From: Calonectria ilicicola
Lineage: Eukaryota > Ascomycota > Sordariomycetes > Hypocreales > Nectriaceae
Assembly (NCBI GenBank): GCA_020809705.1
Contig: CP085829.1
Location: forward strand, 2,356,001 to 2,420,000
Direction: 5' to 3'
DNA length: 64,000 nt
A program made the translations under genes and the position numbers. The notes below the pieces were generated by a model. That model saw only the letters and a list, made by a program, of their open reading frames with translations. It searched no databases and had not been told where the DNA came from. Positions 1 through 9,508 of the stretch are shown one piece after another; positions within the stretch are counted from its first letter, which is position 1; each line of letters starts with the position of its first letter.

Positions 1-2
1 AG

Positions 3-731
3 TTCAACGTGCTCAAAGAGGACTTAGCAAATGGACACATGGACAATAGCTTTCATGACTCTACGACTGCTCCTGATGGAGCAAGCAGCAGCGGTCCTCA
101 CCATCATAAGAGCTCTTCTCCCATCGCCATGGGAAAGAAAGATCAGCTCCAGGCACTGGTGGCCTCGGGCCGCGGTATTGATGTTACAGGAGTGTGCAGA
201 ATCCACGAGACACAACTCGAGCCCCTTCGATACACCTCCACAGACTCGACTGTTGGAGGAGCCGTAGGGACATGTGATCGGTGCCACCGTACACAGAGCC
301 AGCTTAAATGCGTCTACTGCCTCGAACCAATAGCTGCTTTATTCCCACCCTGTTTGTCGTGTGGATGTGCCACTCATGAAGCGTGTCTTGCCGAGTGGCA
401 TGCAGCTGGAGAGACCGAGTGCCCTGCGGGCGACGAGTGCAATTGTGTTGATGAGGCAGCAGATGGCCAGGTTGAATCTTGGGCAGCCCTTCAGGGAGCA
501 ATGAAGGGGCAACGAGGCTTATCAACGCTTTCTATGTTGCCAGGACCTGCCATGGGTAGCGACGACGAATCAAAAACGACAAGTGGGTGGGAGAGAATCG
601 AACCAAACGTCCCAAGCAGGATGCAAGGCTTATCTAGTGTCGGCATAAGCCTGAGTAACAGAATTAAAAAGTCGGCCGGTGAATGGTCTCGCACCTCGAG
701 TTTGAGGAGAGGTGAGAGGGGTCGTCTATGA
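3..731 (+). CDS. 3' end of a gene for a protein with a C-terminal zinc-binding (RING-like) domain, partial
   Basis: The frame is open to the left window edge, so only the C-terminal ~243 residues are present; there is no credible start inside. After a Ser/His-rich stretch comes a cysteine/histidine cluster spread over about 60 residues: CDRCH, CVYC, CLSCGC, H-x2-C, then C-x5-C-x-C. The segment CLSCGCATHEACLAEW resembles the C-terminal zinc modules of WD-repeat SEA/GATOR subunits (Sea4/Mio, WDR24, WDR59), where C-x2-CG-x-x-H-x2-C-x3-W is typical. The remaining ~95 residues are Ser/Arg-rich and look disordered. The stop TGA is at 729-731. The SEA assignment is inference from motif shape. The N-terminal part, which would settle the family, lies outside the window, and another multidomain trafficking protein is possible. 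Confidence 0.65.
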   Translation, partial: FNVLKEDLANGHMDNSFHDSTTAPDGASSSGPHHHKSSSPIAMGKKDQLQALVASGRGIDVTGVCRIHETQLEPLRYTSTDSTVGGAVGTCDRCHRTQSQLKCVYCLEPIAALFPPCLSCGCATHEACLAEWHAAGETECPAGDECNCVDEAADGQVESWAALQGAMKGQRGLSTLSMLPGPAMGSDDESKTTSGWERIEPNVPSRMQGLSSVGISLSNRIKKSAGEWSRTSSLRRGERGRL

Positions 732-1507
732 CCGTGTGACGGTTGAGTATATTTCTTAACGGGTGTGCATTTTTATTAAGGCAAGCTTGGTGTATGGGTT
801 TTTGGACAGCACAAGGATACCTTTTTTTTTTGGATATGACCAGGCTACGCACACTGATTACTTTCTGCTTGAATGCTTTCCCCCCCCGAATCTAGAAGTT
901 GCATACCATCATCACTTGGAGTATAAGGCTATTTGATGTAATTTAATTTATTATTTTCCCCTCTGGTCTTATGGCAAACGCATTCAATGATGTCCTTGTT
1001 ATAAAATTGATCATTCTCCATATTCATCACCTTTGTCCCAATAGTAGTTTCTAGGAGTGTTGAGGGGAGAAGATTGGAGGGACGGGGCTTTCATGAGATA
1101 AATGGAGTAATTTTGATAGTGATGGCAAATTCCCTTTCCTGGTAAATGCTTGCTTGGATTGACGGTGTGAGTTTTTGGAATTGGGCACAGAAATGTCAAT
1201 TGCGATTCTTGCGGTGACAATGGCCAGGAGCCAAAGTTGATCAGCTTATTGCATAACCCACACAACAAGATAAAGAATTTAGGTACATCAAGACCCAATT
1301 CGATCGCATCTAGGATATTTTAGCGCCTAAATAAAAAGAAAACACACTTAAATTCTTCTGATGTTATTTTTGTTCTGTGTTAATTAGGCCAACATCCCCT
1401 AAGCCGCCCGTCATGCCTGCCTCTAGGCTGCAAAGACACACACTAGGGTAAGTGGCGGCGCCTGTGTCAATCCATGTCTGCCTCGACTAGTAATTGACAA
1501 CACGCAG
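732..1507. other. Intergenic, 0.78 kb, AT-rich middle
   Basis: This stretch lies between the stop of the partial zinc-domain gene and the metallophosphoesterase. Positions ~900-1400 are AT-rich. No RNA gene, repeat or convincing ORF was seen. The last ~100 bases probably hold the leader of the next gene. Confidence 0.6.
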
Positions 1508-2683
1508 ATGTCTGCCTGCAGCACCTCCTACCGCTTCTTTTCGCGGCCAAATTCGCATAAAACCCTGGAGACAGCCATTCAGTCACTCGTTTATCGCACT
1601 GGGCTTTTCGCAGTCATGTCGTCCGCACCCGATTTATCAACAACGACTACAGCTACCTCGACTGAGTCGACACCCAAGATCAAGACCCGCATTCTCATCA
1701 TATCCGACACTCACGGCATCCAACCAAAGCCAAGACTTGATGCGGGTCCATCTACCGAGGACGAGCTCAGCCAAGAAGACATAAGATGGATTCCTACCGG
1801 GTTCCGCTATCCTCTCGCTGAAGCCGACGTCGCCATTCATTGCGGTGATCTGACCAAGCGTTCCCGCGTCAGTGAATTCAAGGCCACCTTTGACATGCTG
1901 CGTGCCATCCGAGCTCCTCTCAAACTCGTCATTGCTGGAAATCATGACCTGGCACTGGACGAGGAGTACTACTATAAGGAGGTCGGAGGTGAGAGGGAGA
2001 CGGTAGAAGAGGTTAAGAAGATTGTCTACGACGCGCGGGCTGATGGCGTGCGCTATCTTACCGAGGGAGTTCATGCTTTTACCCTTGACAATGGCGCCCG
2101 CTTGAAAGTCTTTGCTAGCCCATACACACCCTCGTACGGAGGCTGGGCGTTTCAATACAGAGATGGACACGACTTTGACATTCCCGAGGGCATGGACATT
2201 GCTATGACACATGGTCCACCTGCGGGTCTGTTGGACTATGCCGGCATGTCAGGCACCAGGGCTGGCTGCCCAGATCTCTTCAAGGCCGTGTACATGGCAA
2301 GACCACGAATCCATTGCTTTGGTCATATTCATGAGGCGTGGGGTTCGGCACTCGCGCGGTGGAAAAGCCCCACTGCTCAGCGCATCGTACGCGAGACCGT
2401 CATCGACATTGACCCGTCGCAAGAAACAAAGCTGTCTCATTTGAAGTTTGACCGTGTCATACACGATGAGGAGACGGTCAACCAGCGCAGGGCAAGAATC
2501 ATTGAAATGAGCAAACGACGTGGGGCGTATCTAGATCTGACAGAGGGGGAAAATCGACTTATCCAAGGCGAGCAGACGTTGTTTGTGAATGCTGCGATCA
2601 TGGATATGCGGTACCGACCATCCCAGATGCCATGGCTGTTGGATTTGGACTTGCCCAAGGCAGAGATTACGGGACTCATTTAG
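1508..2683 (+). CDS. Calcineurin-like metallophosphoesterase
   Basis: Single-exon protein of 391 aa from the first ATG, or 355 aa from the in-frame ATG at 1616. It carries the binuclear-metal phosphoesterase motifs in order: SDTHG (D-x-H), HCGDLT (GD), AGNHDL (GNHD), MTHGPP and CFGHIHE (GH-x-H). Order and spacing match the small MPPED1/MPPED2-like calcineurin superfamily proteins found widely in filamentous fungi, which hydrolyse phosphoesters; the physiological substrate is unknown. The first 36 residues are rich in Arg, Ser and aromatics (SYRFFSRPNSHK) and lack acidic residues except one Glu, so they could be a mitochondrial presequence. The second ATG has a purine at -3 (GTCATG) whereas the first has C, so the short form may be the main product. 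It converges with the CFEM gene 403 bp downstream. Confidence 0.88.
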   Translation: MSACSTSYRFFSRPNSHKTLETAIQSLVYRTGLFAVMSSAPDLSTTTTATSTESTPKIKTRILIISDTHGIQPKPRLDAGPSTEDELSQEDIRWIPTGFRYPLAEADVAIHCGDLTKRSRVSEFKATFDMLRAIRAPLKLVIAGNHDLALDEEYYYKEVGGERETVEEVKKIVYDARADGVRYLTEGVHAFTLDNGARLKVFASPYTPSYGGWAFQYRDGHDFDIPEGMDIAMTHGPPAGLLDYAGMSGTRAGCPDLFKAVYMARPRIHCFGHIHEAWGSALARWKSPTAQRIVRETVIDIDPSQETKLSHLKFDRVIHDEETVNQRRARIIEMSKRRGAYLDLTEGENRLIQGEQTLFVNAAIMDMRYRPSQMPWLLDLDLPKAEITGLI

Positions 2684-3086
2684 AATTAGGCATGGTTAGA
2701 TATATGGAAGTGTAGTGTAGTGTAGACATAGAAGCGGCGGCGGAACACAACATGGATTGCTTGTCGACTCAAGCAGAGGCGTTTCTATCATTACTTTTTA
2801 AAGTTAGGTGTGTTCGACTAAATAATAGCTGAAGAGAGGCGCAGTTCTTGCCTGCTGCTGCATGCAACCAATTGACAAAGCTTGGTTGTCGTATATCCCC
2901 GTGGTATCCGAGTTTCCATGCAACACATTATTACTCCCCCTCAAAAGGTAAGAAGGGAAAATCCCACTGGGCAAGATTCACAAGGTCCATGTCCAAACAC
3001 TGATGTTCCCCCGAAGCAATAATATTGATTTTTCCAATAATGGCTGAATTGGTCGAAGTAAAGTTGTCGGAACTGCTGAAAAACAT
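2684..3086. other. Convergent intergenic region, 0.4 kb
   Basis: It separates the 3' ends of the metallophosphoesterase (+) and the CFEM gene (-), so it should hold both 3' UTRs. No other feature was seen. Confidence 0.6.
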
Positions 3087-3714
3087 TTACAGAGCAACGG
3101 CGGCAGCGAGGAATGCGAGGAGGCCGGCAGCAGCGGGACCAGCAAAGGAGGCGGCGTTGCCAGAGGAGGTAGAACTAGGTGTAGACGAGGCGGCGGTGCC
3201 AGAGCTGGAGCCGGAGCCGCTGGAGCTGGAGGAGGCGGAAGAGGAGGCGGCAGGGGTCTTGGTGGCAGCGGCGGTCTTGGTGGCGGCGGAGGTCTTGGTG
3301 GCAGCAGCGGAAGTAGCTGTGGGGGTGCCGGCAGAGGCAGTGGCCGAGTAGGCGGCGCAGAGAGCGGAAGCGGCAGACTGGGCCTTGACAAGGTCCGAGG
3401 CGGAGCAGGACTTGATCAAGCAAGGGCCGACAACGCTGACGAGGGCCGCCTGAGTCGAGGCCTTGCACTGGCAGGCTTGGTCGGTGAGGGAGCAGCCAAC
3501 CTTGGGGATGGCGCTCTCAATACAAGTGACCTTTAAAAAGAAAGAAATATAGAGTTAGCTTGGCGCGGATCTAGATTGAATTGGGCCATGTTGTGATTGT
3601 GGTTGTGGTTGTTGTTTTTTGTTGTCATGGACTTACAGCACAGGTGGGGACACCAGCAAGGTCAGCCGCGGTGGCAATGCCAGCAACAGCAGCGAGAACG
3701 AAAGCAGCCTTCAT
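3087..3714 (-). CDS. CFEM-domain GPI-anchored cell-surface protein
   Basis: Two exons on the minus strand: 3714-3637 (26 codons) and 3530-3087. The 106-nt intron has GTAAGT and AAAG ends. The product is 173 aa. Residues 1-16 are a signal peptide (MKAAFVLAAVAGIATA). The domain that follows has the eight cysteines of a CFEM module: PTCA, VTC, VGC, QAC, QC, GPC, KSC, ALC. It also has the Asp of SLTDQAC that in the family acts as axial haem ligand. A Ser/Thr/Ala-rich stalk follows, with repeated ATKT units. The hydrophobic C-terminus (AGLLAFLAAAVAL) after a small-residue region is a GPI-attachment signal. CFEM proteins bind haem or serve as cell-wall or host-interaction proteins; the exact role here is unknown. 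Splicing joins the first Cys exon exactly in phase. Confidence 0.9.
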
Positions 3715-3908
3715 CTTTGCGTCGGGAAAGTAGATTAAGTTGGGTTAAAAAAAAGCTTGGCACAGAACGAGAGTTGTAAAAGAAAAACGATTGTATGGCG
3801 TGTTAACCAAGTATGTCGAGCGAGCAGTTTGGGTCAAAGCTGAAGTGAAGGGAAGAGAGAAGCTCTTTTATTCCAAAGCCGGCCCAGAGGAGAGGGAGGG
3901 AGGGGCAC

Positions 3909-3914
3909 TTTATA
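3909..3914 (-). promoter_or_regulatory. TATA box of the CFEM gene
   Basis: TATAAA on the minus strand, about 195 nt upstream of the CFEM start codon, followed by a leader without ATG. This fits an inducible or highly expressed surface-protein gene. It is assigned by sequence and position only. Confidence 0.45.
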
Positions 3915-6900
3915 CATGGCAAAGCGTCTTTTGTTTTCTCGGTGGCAGCAAGGCCGCACACCCAGAGCAAAATGCAAAATAGCCGGTGGGCGTTACTCCG
4001 TACCTAGAACAAGAGCCCGACTTGGAGTAGTCCCAACGTGGGAAGCATGGAACATGGCTCACGCACTCCAGGGGGGCGAGAGAGGGGCCAACCCACACCC
4101 CCGGGAACTCGCTAACTAGTGGACCCCGCCGCAGAGCTGTCAATGAGAAGCTGAAGAGAGGAGCTTTTGCCTGGGTATTGGAGAGAGGGAGGGGGGGTGG
4201 AAGGGGCCTGATTCTGTCCCAATTGACTCTAGGTGAGCAGAGGTATTGGGTACCTTGGACAAGCCGTTCCTCCCCCTCTCAAATCAAGGCTGAAAATGGA
4301 TCCGGTTAGAACACGATGGAGCTTGGCAGCGTCTGGTTGGACATCGGGGTTTTGTGGCAGTCTGACAGCACCAATACCCGGCCCAAGTGCTCCAGTCGTT
4401 GGGTGCCGTTTTTCCCGTTGAGGCTTTTCGGCCACTATCTGAGTTCTGAGTTTGAGCCCGTCATTGGCGAGGGCCCGGGCATGGCGGCTGACTTGTCTTG
4501 GACATGGCTTGTACTAATGCACCGGGCAACGCATATTATTGTTTTTTTCTGCTTCGTTTTCTTCAAAGGCTTGACTAGATTGAGACACGACTACATACTG
4601 TGCATCTGCAAGAGAATCGTCAAGCGGGACTTGTTTTGTCTTGTTTTGCTTTTTTCGCTTTTGCGCAGCTAATGCCGTCGTCACCTCTCAAGTCAGGTTC
4701 GCTTCCTCACCAGGCTTCAGGTTCAGGCTGGCCCACAAGGCAGAGCGCAGAATGGGGTTGAGCCTAAACCCCCCCAGCTGGTGATCATCCAAGGTGGGCG
4801 GGCAACACCACGCAAAGCTGACCAGGGGTGCGGGGGGGGGGGAGCAATCTGATGTTGGAGCATTGTAACACGCCACCAGTTTAAACGCACCGACAATCAT
4901 TTGTTGCTCGTAATTGAAATTCGACGAGGGTCCGAAAAAAGCGGTTAAACTTTGAGGTCACCGGGCCTGAGCGAGAGTCCGAAATTACTCAAACCATTGG
5001 ATTGAAGAAGAAAAAAAAAAAAAAAAAAAAAAGGTTCGGATGGTACGGGATAACGGCGGCGCAGTGCCTTTTTTTTCTTCTAGTGTTAGTTGGGACAAGA
5101 GCTCATTCAATGACGGTAACATGGCGCCCTTTTTCTGTCCTCTTTCCGAAATTACCAAGCCATTGGAGCGGCCAGACTTGGCTTGCATGCTTATTTCAAC
5201 GTAGGGCTAGTAAGCGAGCTCTACCCATAATCTAGCCGACCAACTAGACTAGCACAGCACAGTGCTCAAATGGATGATTCAAAGGCGTGGGTTTCTGAGA
5301 ATGGGAAACAAAATCAATTGCAATTGGCGATTTCAAGTGTGTTTTTACCTCCCCCGCAAATTTGATGATAACAGTGCAGTGCAGTGATTTTGCGACAACA
5401 GTGTGTGCCTGGCTCTAACAGGATACTTTGTGCTAACTGGGAACCAGGGTGAAGTGCTAATATGGTGTAGACCTTCACGGTAACATCGACTGCCACATTG
5501 GGACAAGTCAAACCATGATCGAGAGCTTGGCCATCTTTTCTTTTCCCCCAAGTACTCTCAAACATTGGTTGATTGGCAGACCTACAATACGGCTAGTCCA
5601 ATGGACATCCTTTTGCCAAGTGCCGGCATGTGGGAGCCGGCGAAGTAGTCGCATCGCCAAATGATGGGGGAGGGGGAGATCTGGATCATGCAGGTGGGCG
5701 CCAGCTTTTAACGCCCACTTGGAATAGTGCACCCCGTTGCCATCTTCCAATTTGATCCCTACAAGGATTGATTACTAGTGAGATGCGTGGGAGAAGAAAA
5801 GGCACAATGCACCCCTTGAAAGATTGTCACCTGGTGACTTCTTCCACATTGAACATTGGAGAACTTGTTTGCTCTGGACATTGATTTGGCAATTAGAAAT
5901 AAACAAAAATGTATAAAAAACAATGCGGCTTACATCATTTTACTTACTTATTTATGTATTTTATTCATATAATATTCATTTACTAGATAGTGAGAAAATG
6001 GGGGGAAAGTAGAGGGAGGGCAATTCTTCAAGGGTTGTATTGCGTGTCGTCTCATCTGTGATAAAAAGGCCACTCCTTTTACAGTATGAGTGCGCTTCTA
6101 GCGTATACACCCATCCTTCTTTCAGGAAGCAGGTATCCTCTTTCATTAGCTTTCGTTTCTTCACCATTACTCGGTCTCTCTGCGTAGAGATAGATGGTTT
6201 GCCATTTCACAGCTCCACGGGTATCGGGGCGTTGTGCTGGTTGTTCCCCATTGTTTCATGATGCTAAACTACCACAAAAAGTGCTGGACTTGGGTGTCTT
6301 TTTTTCCCTAACGGATATTAACCCGCGTTGATCGCCTTCTCCTCTTATCGCTAGGGTGTCAAAACGGTCGAGGCGCGCCTGGACCAGTGCCGAAACGCCC
6401 AGCCCTCTTTTTAAGCTCTTGCAAGGAGCAGGGGTCCCTCCTTCGGTGCCGAGTTCCTTGAGAAAATGGGGATCCGAGCTTGTGGGGGGGGGGGATGTGG
6501 TCTAAATGGCCTGGGCGACCTGAAATGCGACCAGTATCTCTTGCATCCGATTGCCGATGTATTTAATGACCATCTGCTGTTAAAAGCACAATCCTGGGGT
6601 GGGCGTATTTTGACACGGGAAATACAACAGATCATCTTGGAAGAGTCCTGATGAGTGATAGCGTCATGAGAGAGGGGGGGAGCTTGATCTCTTGTGTCAA
6701 TTACAATTATCCGATCCGTCAGAATTGAGAAATCTAACTGTAGCCCGTCATATATCTCCCCTGTCGTCCTTTTTTTTTTTTTTTTGGATTTGATGCAGTC
6801 CTAGTCTTGGAGAAAGGCTAATTAATAATGTTCTTCTTGCCTTGGCTGGCCTCCCTAACTCCGCACATCATCATAAGGCAAAGACAATTCATGTCTTGTA

Positions 6901-7001
6901 ACCCTTGTTTATGGCGCCATTTTGCACAACGAGAGACAAGACAGTGTGGACAAATTATCATGTGAGCTCATTAGACATTAATATAGCAATCCCTTGTGCA
7001 T
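3915..7001. other. Gene-poor intergenic region, ~3.1 kb
   Basis: This is the sequence between the CFEM promoter and the 3' end of GPI2, both on the minus strand. It contains a run of 22 A at 5011-5032, an AT-rich patch near 5900-5990 and a long T run around 6770-6785. Small ORFs are present, but none has codon structure, splice sites or recognisable motifs that support a gene. No tRNA-like cloverleaf was seen. Confidence 0.55.
5011..5032 (+). repeat. Poly(A) tract, 22 nt
   Basis: Uninterrupted run of 22 A residues in intergenic DNA. It could be a slippage-prone homopolymer or the tail remnant of a retro-insertion, but no adjoining element or target-site duplication was recognised. Confidence 0.9.
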
Positions 7002-8434
7002 CTATGAATCATCATCCCATCGAGGCCTGCTCATGATAATGGGCCGTGCTGGGTCCCATGGTCCTCGTATCTCGTTCTTATACTTTTGCATTCCAATTAA
7101 CCACCAGCTGCAACCCCCCGTGGCCAGCACGGCAATTAGGACCCCCACAACCATGCCCACAAGGCCACTCTTCCATGACCACCCTCCTGTCGGCGTGGGA
7201 TCGCTTGCAATCAAGCCCACCCCGAGCCCCGCGCCAAGGACAAGCAGGACGGACGATATCACATGGAACCTCCAGCTACGATGCCGGACATAGCGTCGAA
7301 AAACTGGAAGCAGCCCAAAAACCTCGATACTGAAAAGTGTCAAGCTAAAAACTTCCTTGGTCGACGGCAACCGACTTGCTAGCACAGTAGAGGCCATGAG
7401 TGCAGCATTGGTTGACAGCGAGGCAGGAAACTTGGCACCTACGCCGCTAGAGTAATCGTTGAAAAAGATATTGATTGCGAGCAACCAAAATGACATTGCC
7501 CATATACTATCAGGCGAGGTGGACAACGTCAGGGATTTGAGAATAGGGCTGAGTCCAAGCAGGGTGCAGTAAATGAGGAGGGCTGATTTAATAGTCTCAA
7601 GTCTTTGGTGGGCACGATTTTCCTCCATTGGAAATGGGGGAGGGACTTCAGGAAGATGTTCCTGGCTTGCCCGGGGTGTGTGAGACATGCTCGTCCCGTT
7701 CTGTGATGCCAGCGAGGTTGTCGATATGTTTAGTGGCCGTCGAACCGTTGCTTGCAGGTTGGTCGTCGAACTTGCTGCCGAGGGAGCTCGCGAGGGCCCA
7801 GCCGTCGACGGCGCAGAGTCGACCCGGAGCGGAGGAGGGCGTCGTATGCTGCCTGCGCGACCTGGGCGCCGCATGCTACCGGTTCTGCCCGTCGATGTGG
7901 CACTGGCCCCTCCTAAGTCGTCTTGATCCTCGCCTTCAGACAGCCATCGCTCCCAGAGAATCCACCCAACAAATGTGGCCCCGCTGCTCCAGCTCGTCAC
8001 AGATACTGGAGACACTCGCTCCTGCAGAATGCCCACAAAGCACACGATGAAAATTATGACGGAGCAAACATGCTGTAGGATGACTGTCGAATCCGCGACA
8101 AGCGGCCAAAAATCGTACGGCTTCAGTCGTGGGTTTCGCTGGAGGTTTTCAAGAAAAGTTGCTTGGTCTGTATAATTGTCCGGGTCTGAGAGAGGGAATT
8201 AGTTGGTTGAGCGAGGAAACAAAGGCTAGTCCAGTTCGCACATGATTGCTTTACCCACATCAGCTTCTTCCAGGGGCGCTTGCGTCTGCGGCTCCGACTG
8301 CGCTCGCTCCGAGGGCGGCGTGGCGGAGAAACGAAGGCATCGTCGGGGGAGAGGTGAGAACGTCCAAAGGCATTGAGCGACGAGGTGGTGTTGAGCGAGG
8401 GGAAGGATGTCTCGTCGTCCGTGGGCGAGGGCAT
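7002..8434 (-). CDS. GPI2: GPI2/PIG-C subunit of GPI-GlcNAc transferase
   Basis: Two exons: 8434-8242 and 8185-7002, giving 458 aa. The intron is 56 nt with a GTGCGA donor. The junction was chosen because it restores the family motif RPWKKLMWVKQSYPDNYTD; human PIG-C has the similar PFPDNYVD. PIG-C is a membrane subunit of the ER complex that adds GlcNAc to phosphatidylinositol, the first step of GPI-anchor synthesis. Several hydrophobic helices are visible: VILQHVCSVIIFIVCFVGIL, the IKSALLIYCTLLGLSPIL region, the WAMSFWLLAINIFF region and two near the C-terminus. The conserved FNDYSSGV and SIEVFGLLPVFRR segments are present. It is longer than human (297 aa) or yeast (~280 aa) proteins because of a ~120-residue Ser/Arg-rich loop after the first helix. 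The start MPSPTDDE was chosen as the first ATG giving a plausible N-terminus. Confidence 0.9.
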
Positions 8435-9415
8435 TGCTCGATGCTGGCCTTCCAGGCCGGTGGGAGGCCTTACCGACTTGTCGGAGATGACGACGGTGTG
8501 GTGGTGATAAGCGAGTGAAGGCCAGCGATGCCAATCGGGCGGGTGTGCGGCCGTGATCGGGGACAGCGACCAAAGGAGCGTCCAGCCAGGATGATGCAGA
8601 GGCTGCAGAGGCAGCACACGGGATGCTGAGTGTGTGGTGATGATGTGTATGCAAGCTGCTTGCCTGGTGGGGCCGATCGCCCAGGTTCTAGTGGCTCGGC
8701 CAAGGCGTGTGTCAGCAGGCGTGGCAACCACGGTGCGGGCGGGCGAGCGCCTGCAGAAGGGGTCAGATCGCACTAATTAGGCGCGTCTGTCCAGGCGCGT
8801 TCCCGCCCGCTGCTCCCCGTGGAGTCTCAGCTGCCACACAAGCGACGCTAAACTGCTCCTGAGTGAATATGCGAGTTGGCTTGGGCGGTGCTGAGTCGAC
8901 AAGAGCCGTTCGTTGGTGATGCAGCATCCGCGCCTGCGCATGAACTACAGACGACCGTCTTCTCTTCATAGGAATCGCCGACACACCATGCGTCCTGCAC
9001 ACTGCATGATACGTGATCATCTGCGCAGGAGGGGGATGTGACATTTGCCCTTTTCGTCTTCATGCTCACTGCTGCTCCGTGTTGGTCCCAGGCCAGGGAC
9101 ACGCACCAGAACGGAAGAAGAAAAAGGTGCTTGCTGCGGTGTACAAAGCATACATGTGCTGAAGGTTTCCGAGTAACATCTTGGTGGGGCGTTTTCTCTG
9201 TTGGTTGGTGGCCTTTACCAGACATCGCTCTCAAACCCTGTCTCGTCACACTCTCGTTTATCATCACAGCAAAACTTGGGTGCGTGCTCCTGTACAAGAA
9301 AGCCTCATGACTCTCTTCCCCCACAATTTCTCTTCACGAGGACCATCATGGTTATGCAATCTCTCACGAGGAGCAACTGAGCCCTTTATCATTGGGCTCT
9401 AGTAGGCAGGCAAGC

Positions 9416-9508
9416 AAAAAAAAAAAAAAAAAAAACAGACTGGCGGCTGCTAGGCTATCACACCGGCCCGGCCGACCATCCATCCATTCATTCATTCATC
9501 CATCCATC
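9416..9508 (+). repeat. Poly(A) run plus CATC/CATT microsatellite
   Basis: A20 at 9416-9435, followed 41 nt later by eight tetranucleotide units (CATC, CATC, CATT x3, CATC x3) at 9477-9508. These are simple repeats in intergenic DNA. Confidence 0.85.

Noticed and set aside
590..610. T-loop-like GGTTCGATTC on the minus strand
   Set aside because: It lies inside the coding 3' end of the partial gene and no cloverleaf can be built around it.
3025..3351. 108-codon Ala/Glu-rich plus-strand ORF
   Set aside because: Antisense shadow of the low-complexity CFEM stalk.
8226..8654. 142-codon His/Ser-rich minus-strand ORF
   Set aside because: It overlaps GPI2 exon 1 in another frame; the GPI2 frame is the one supported by the splice to conserved sequence.
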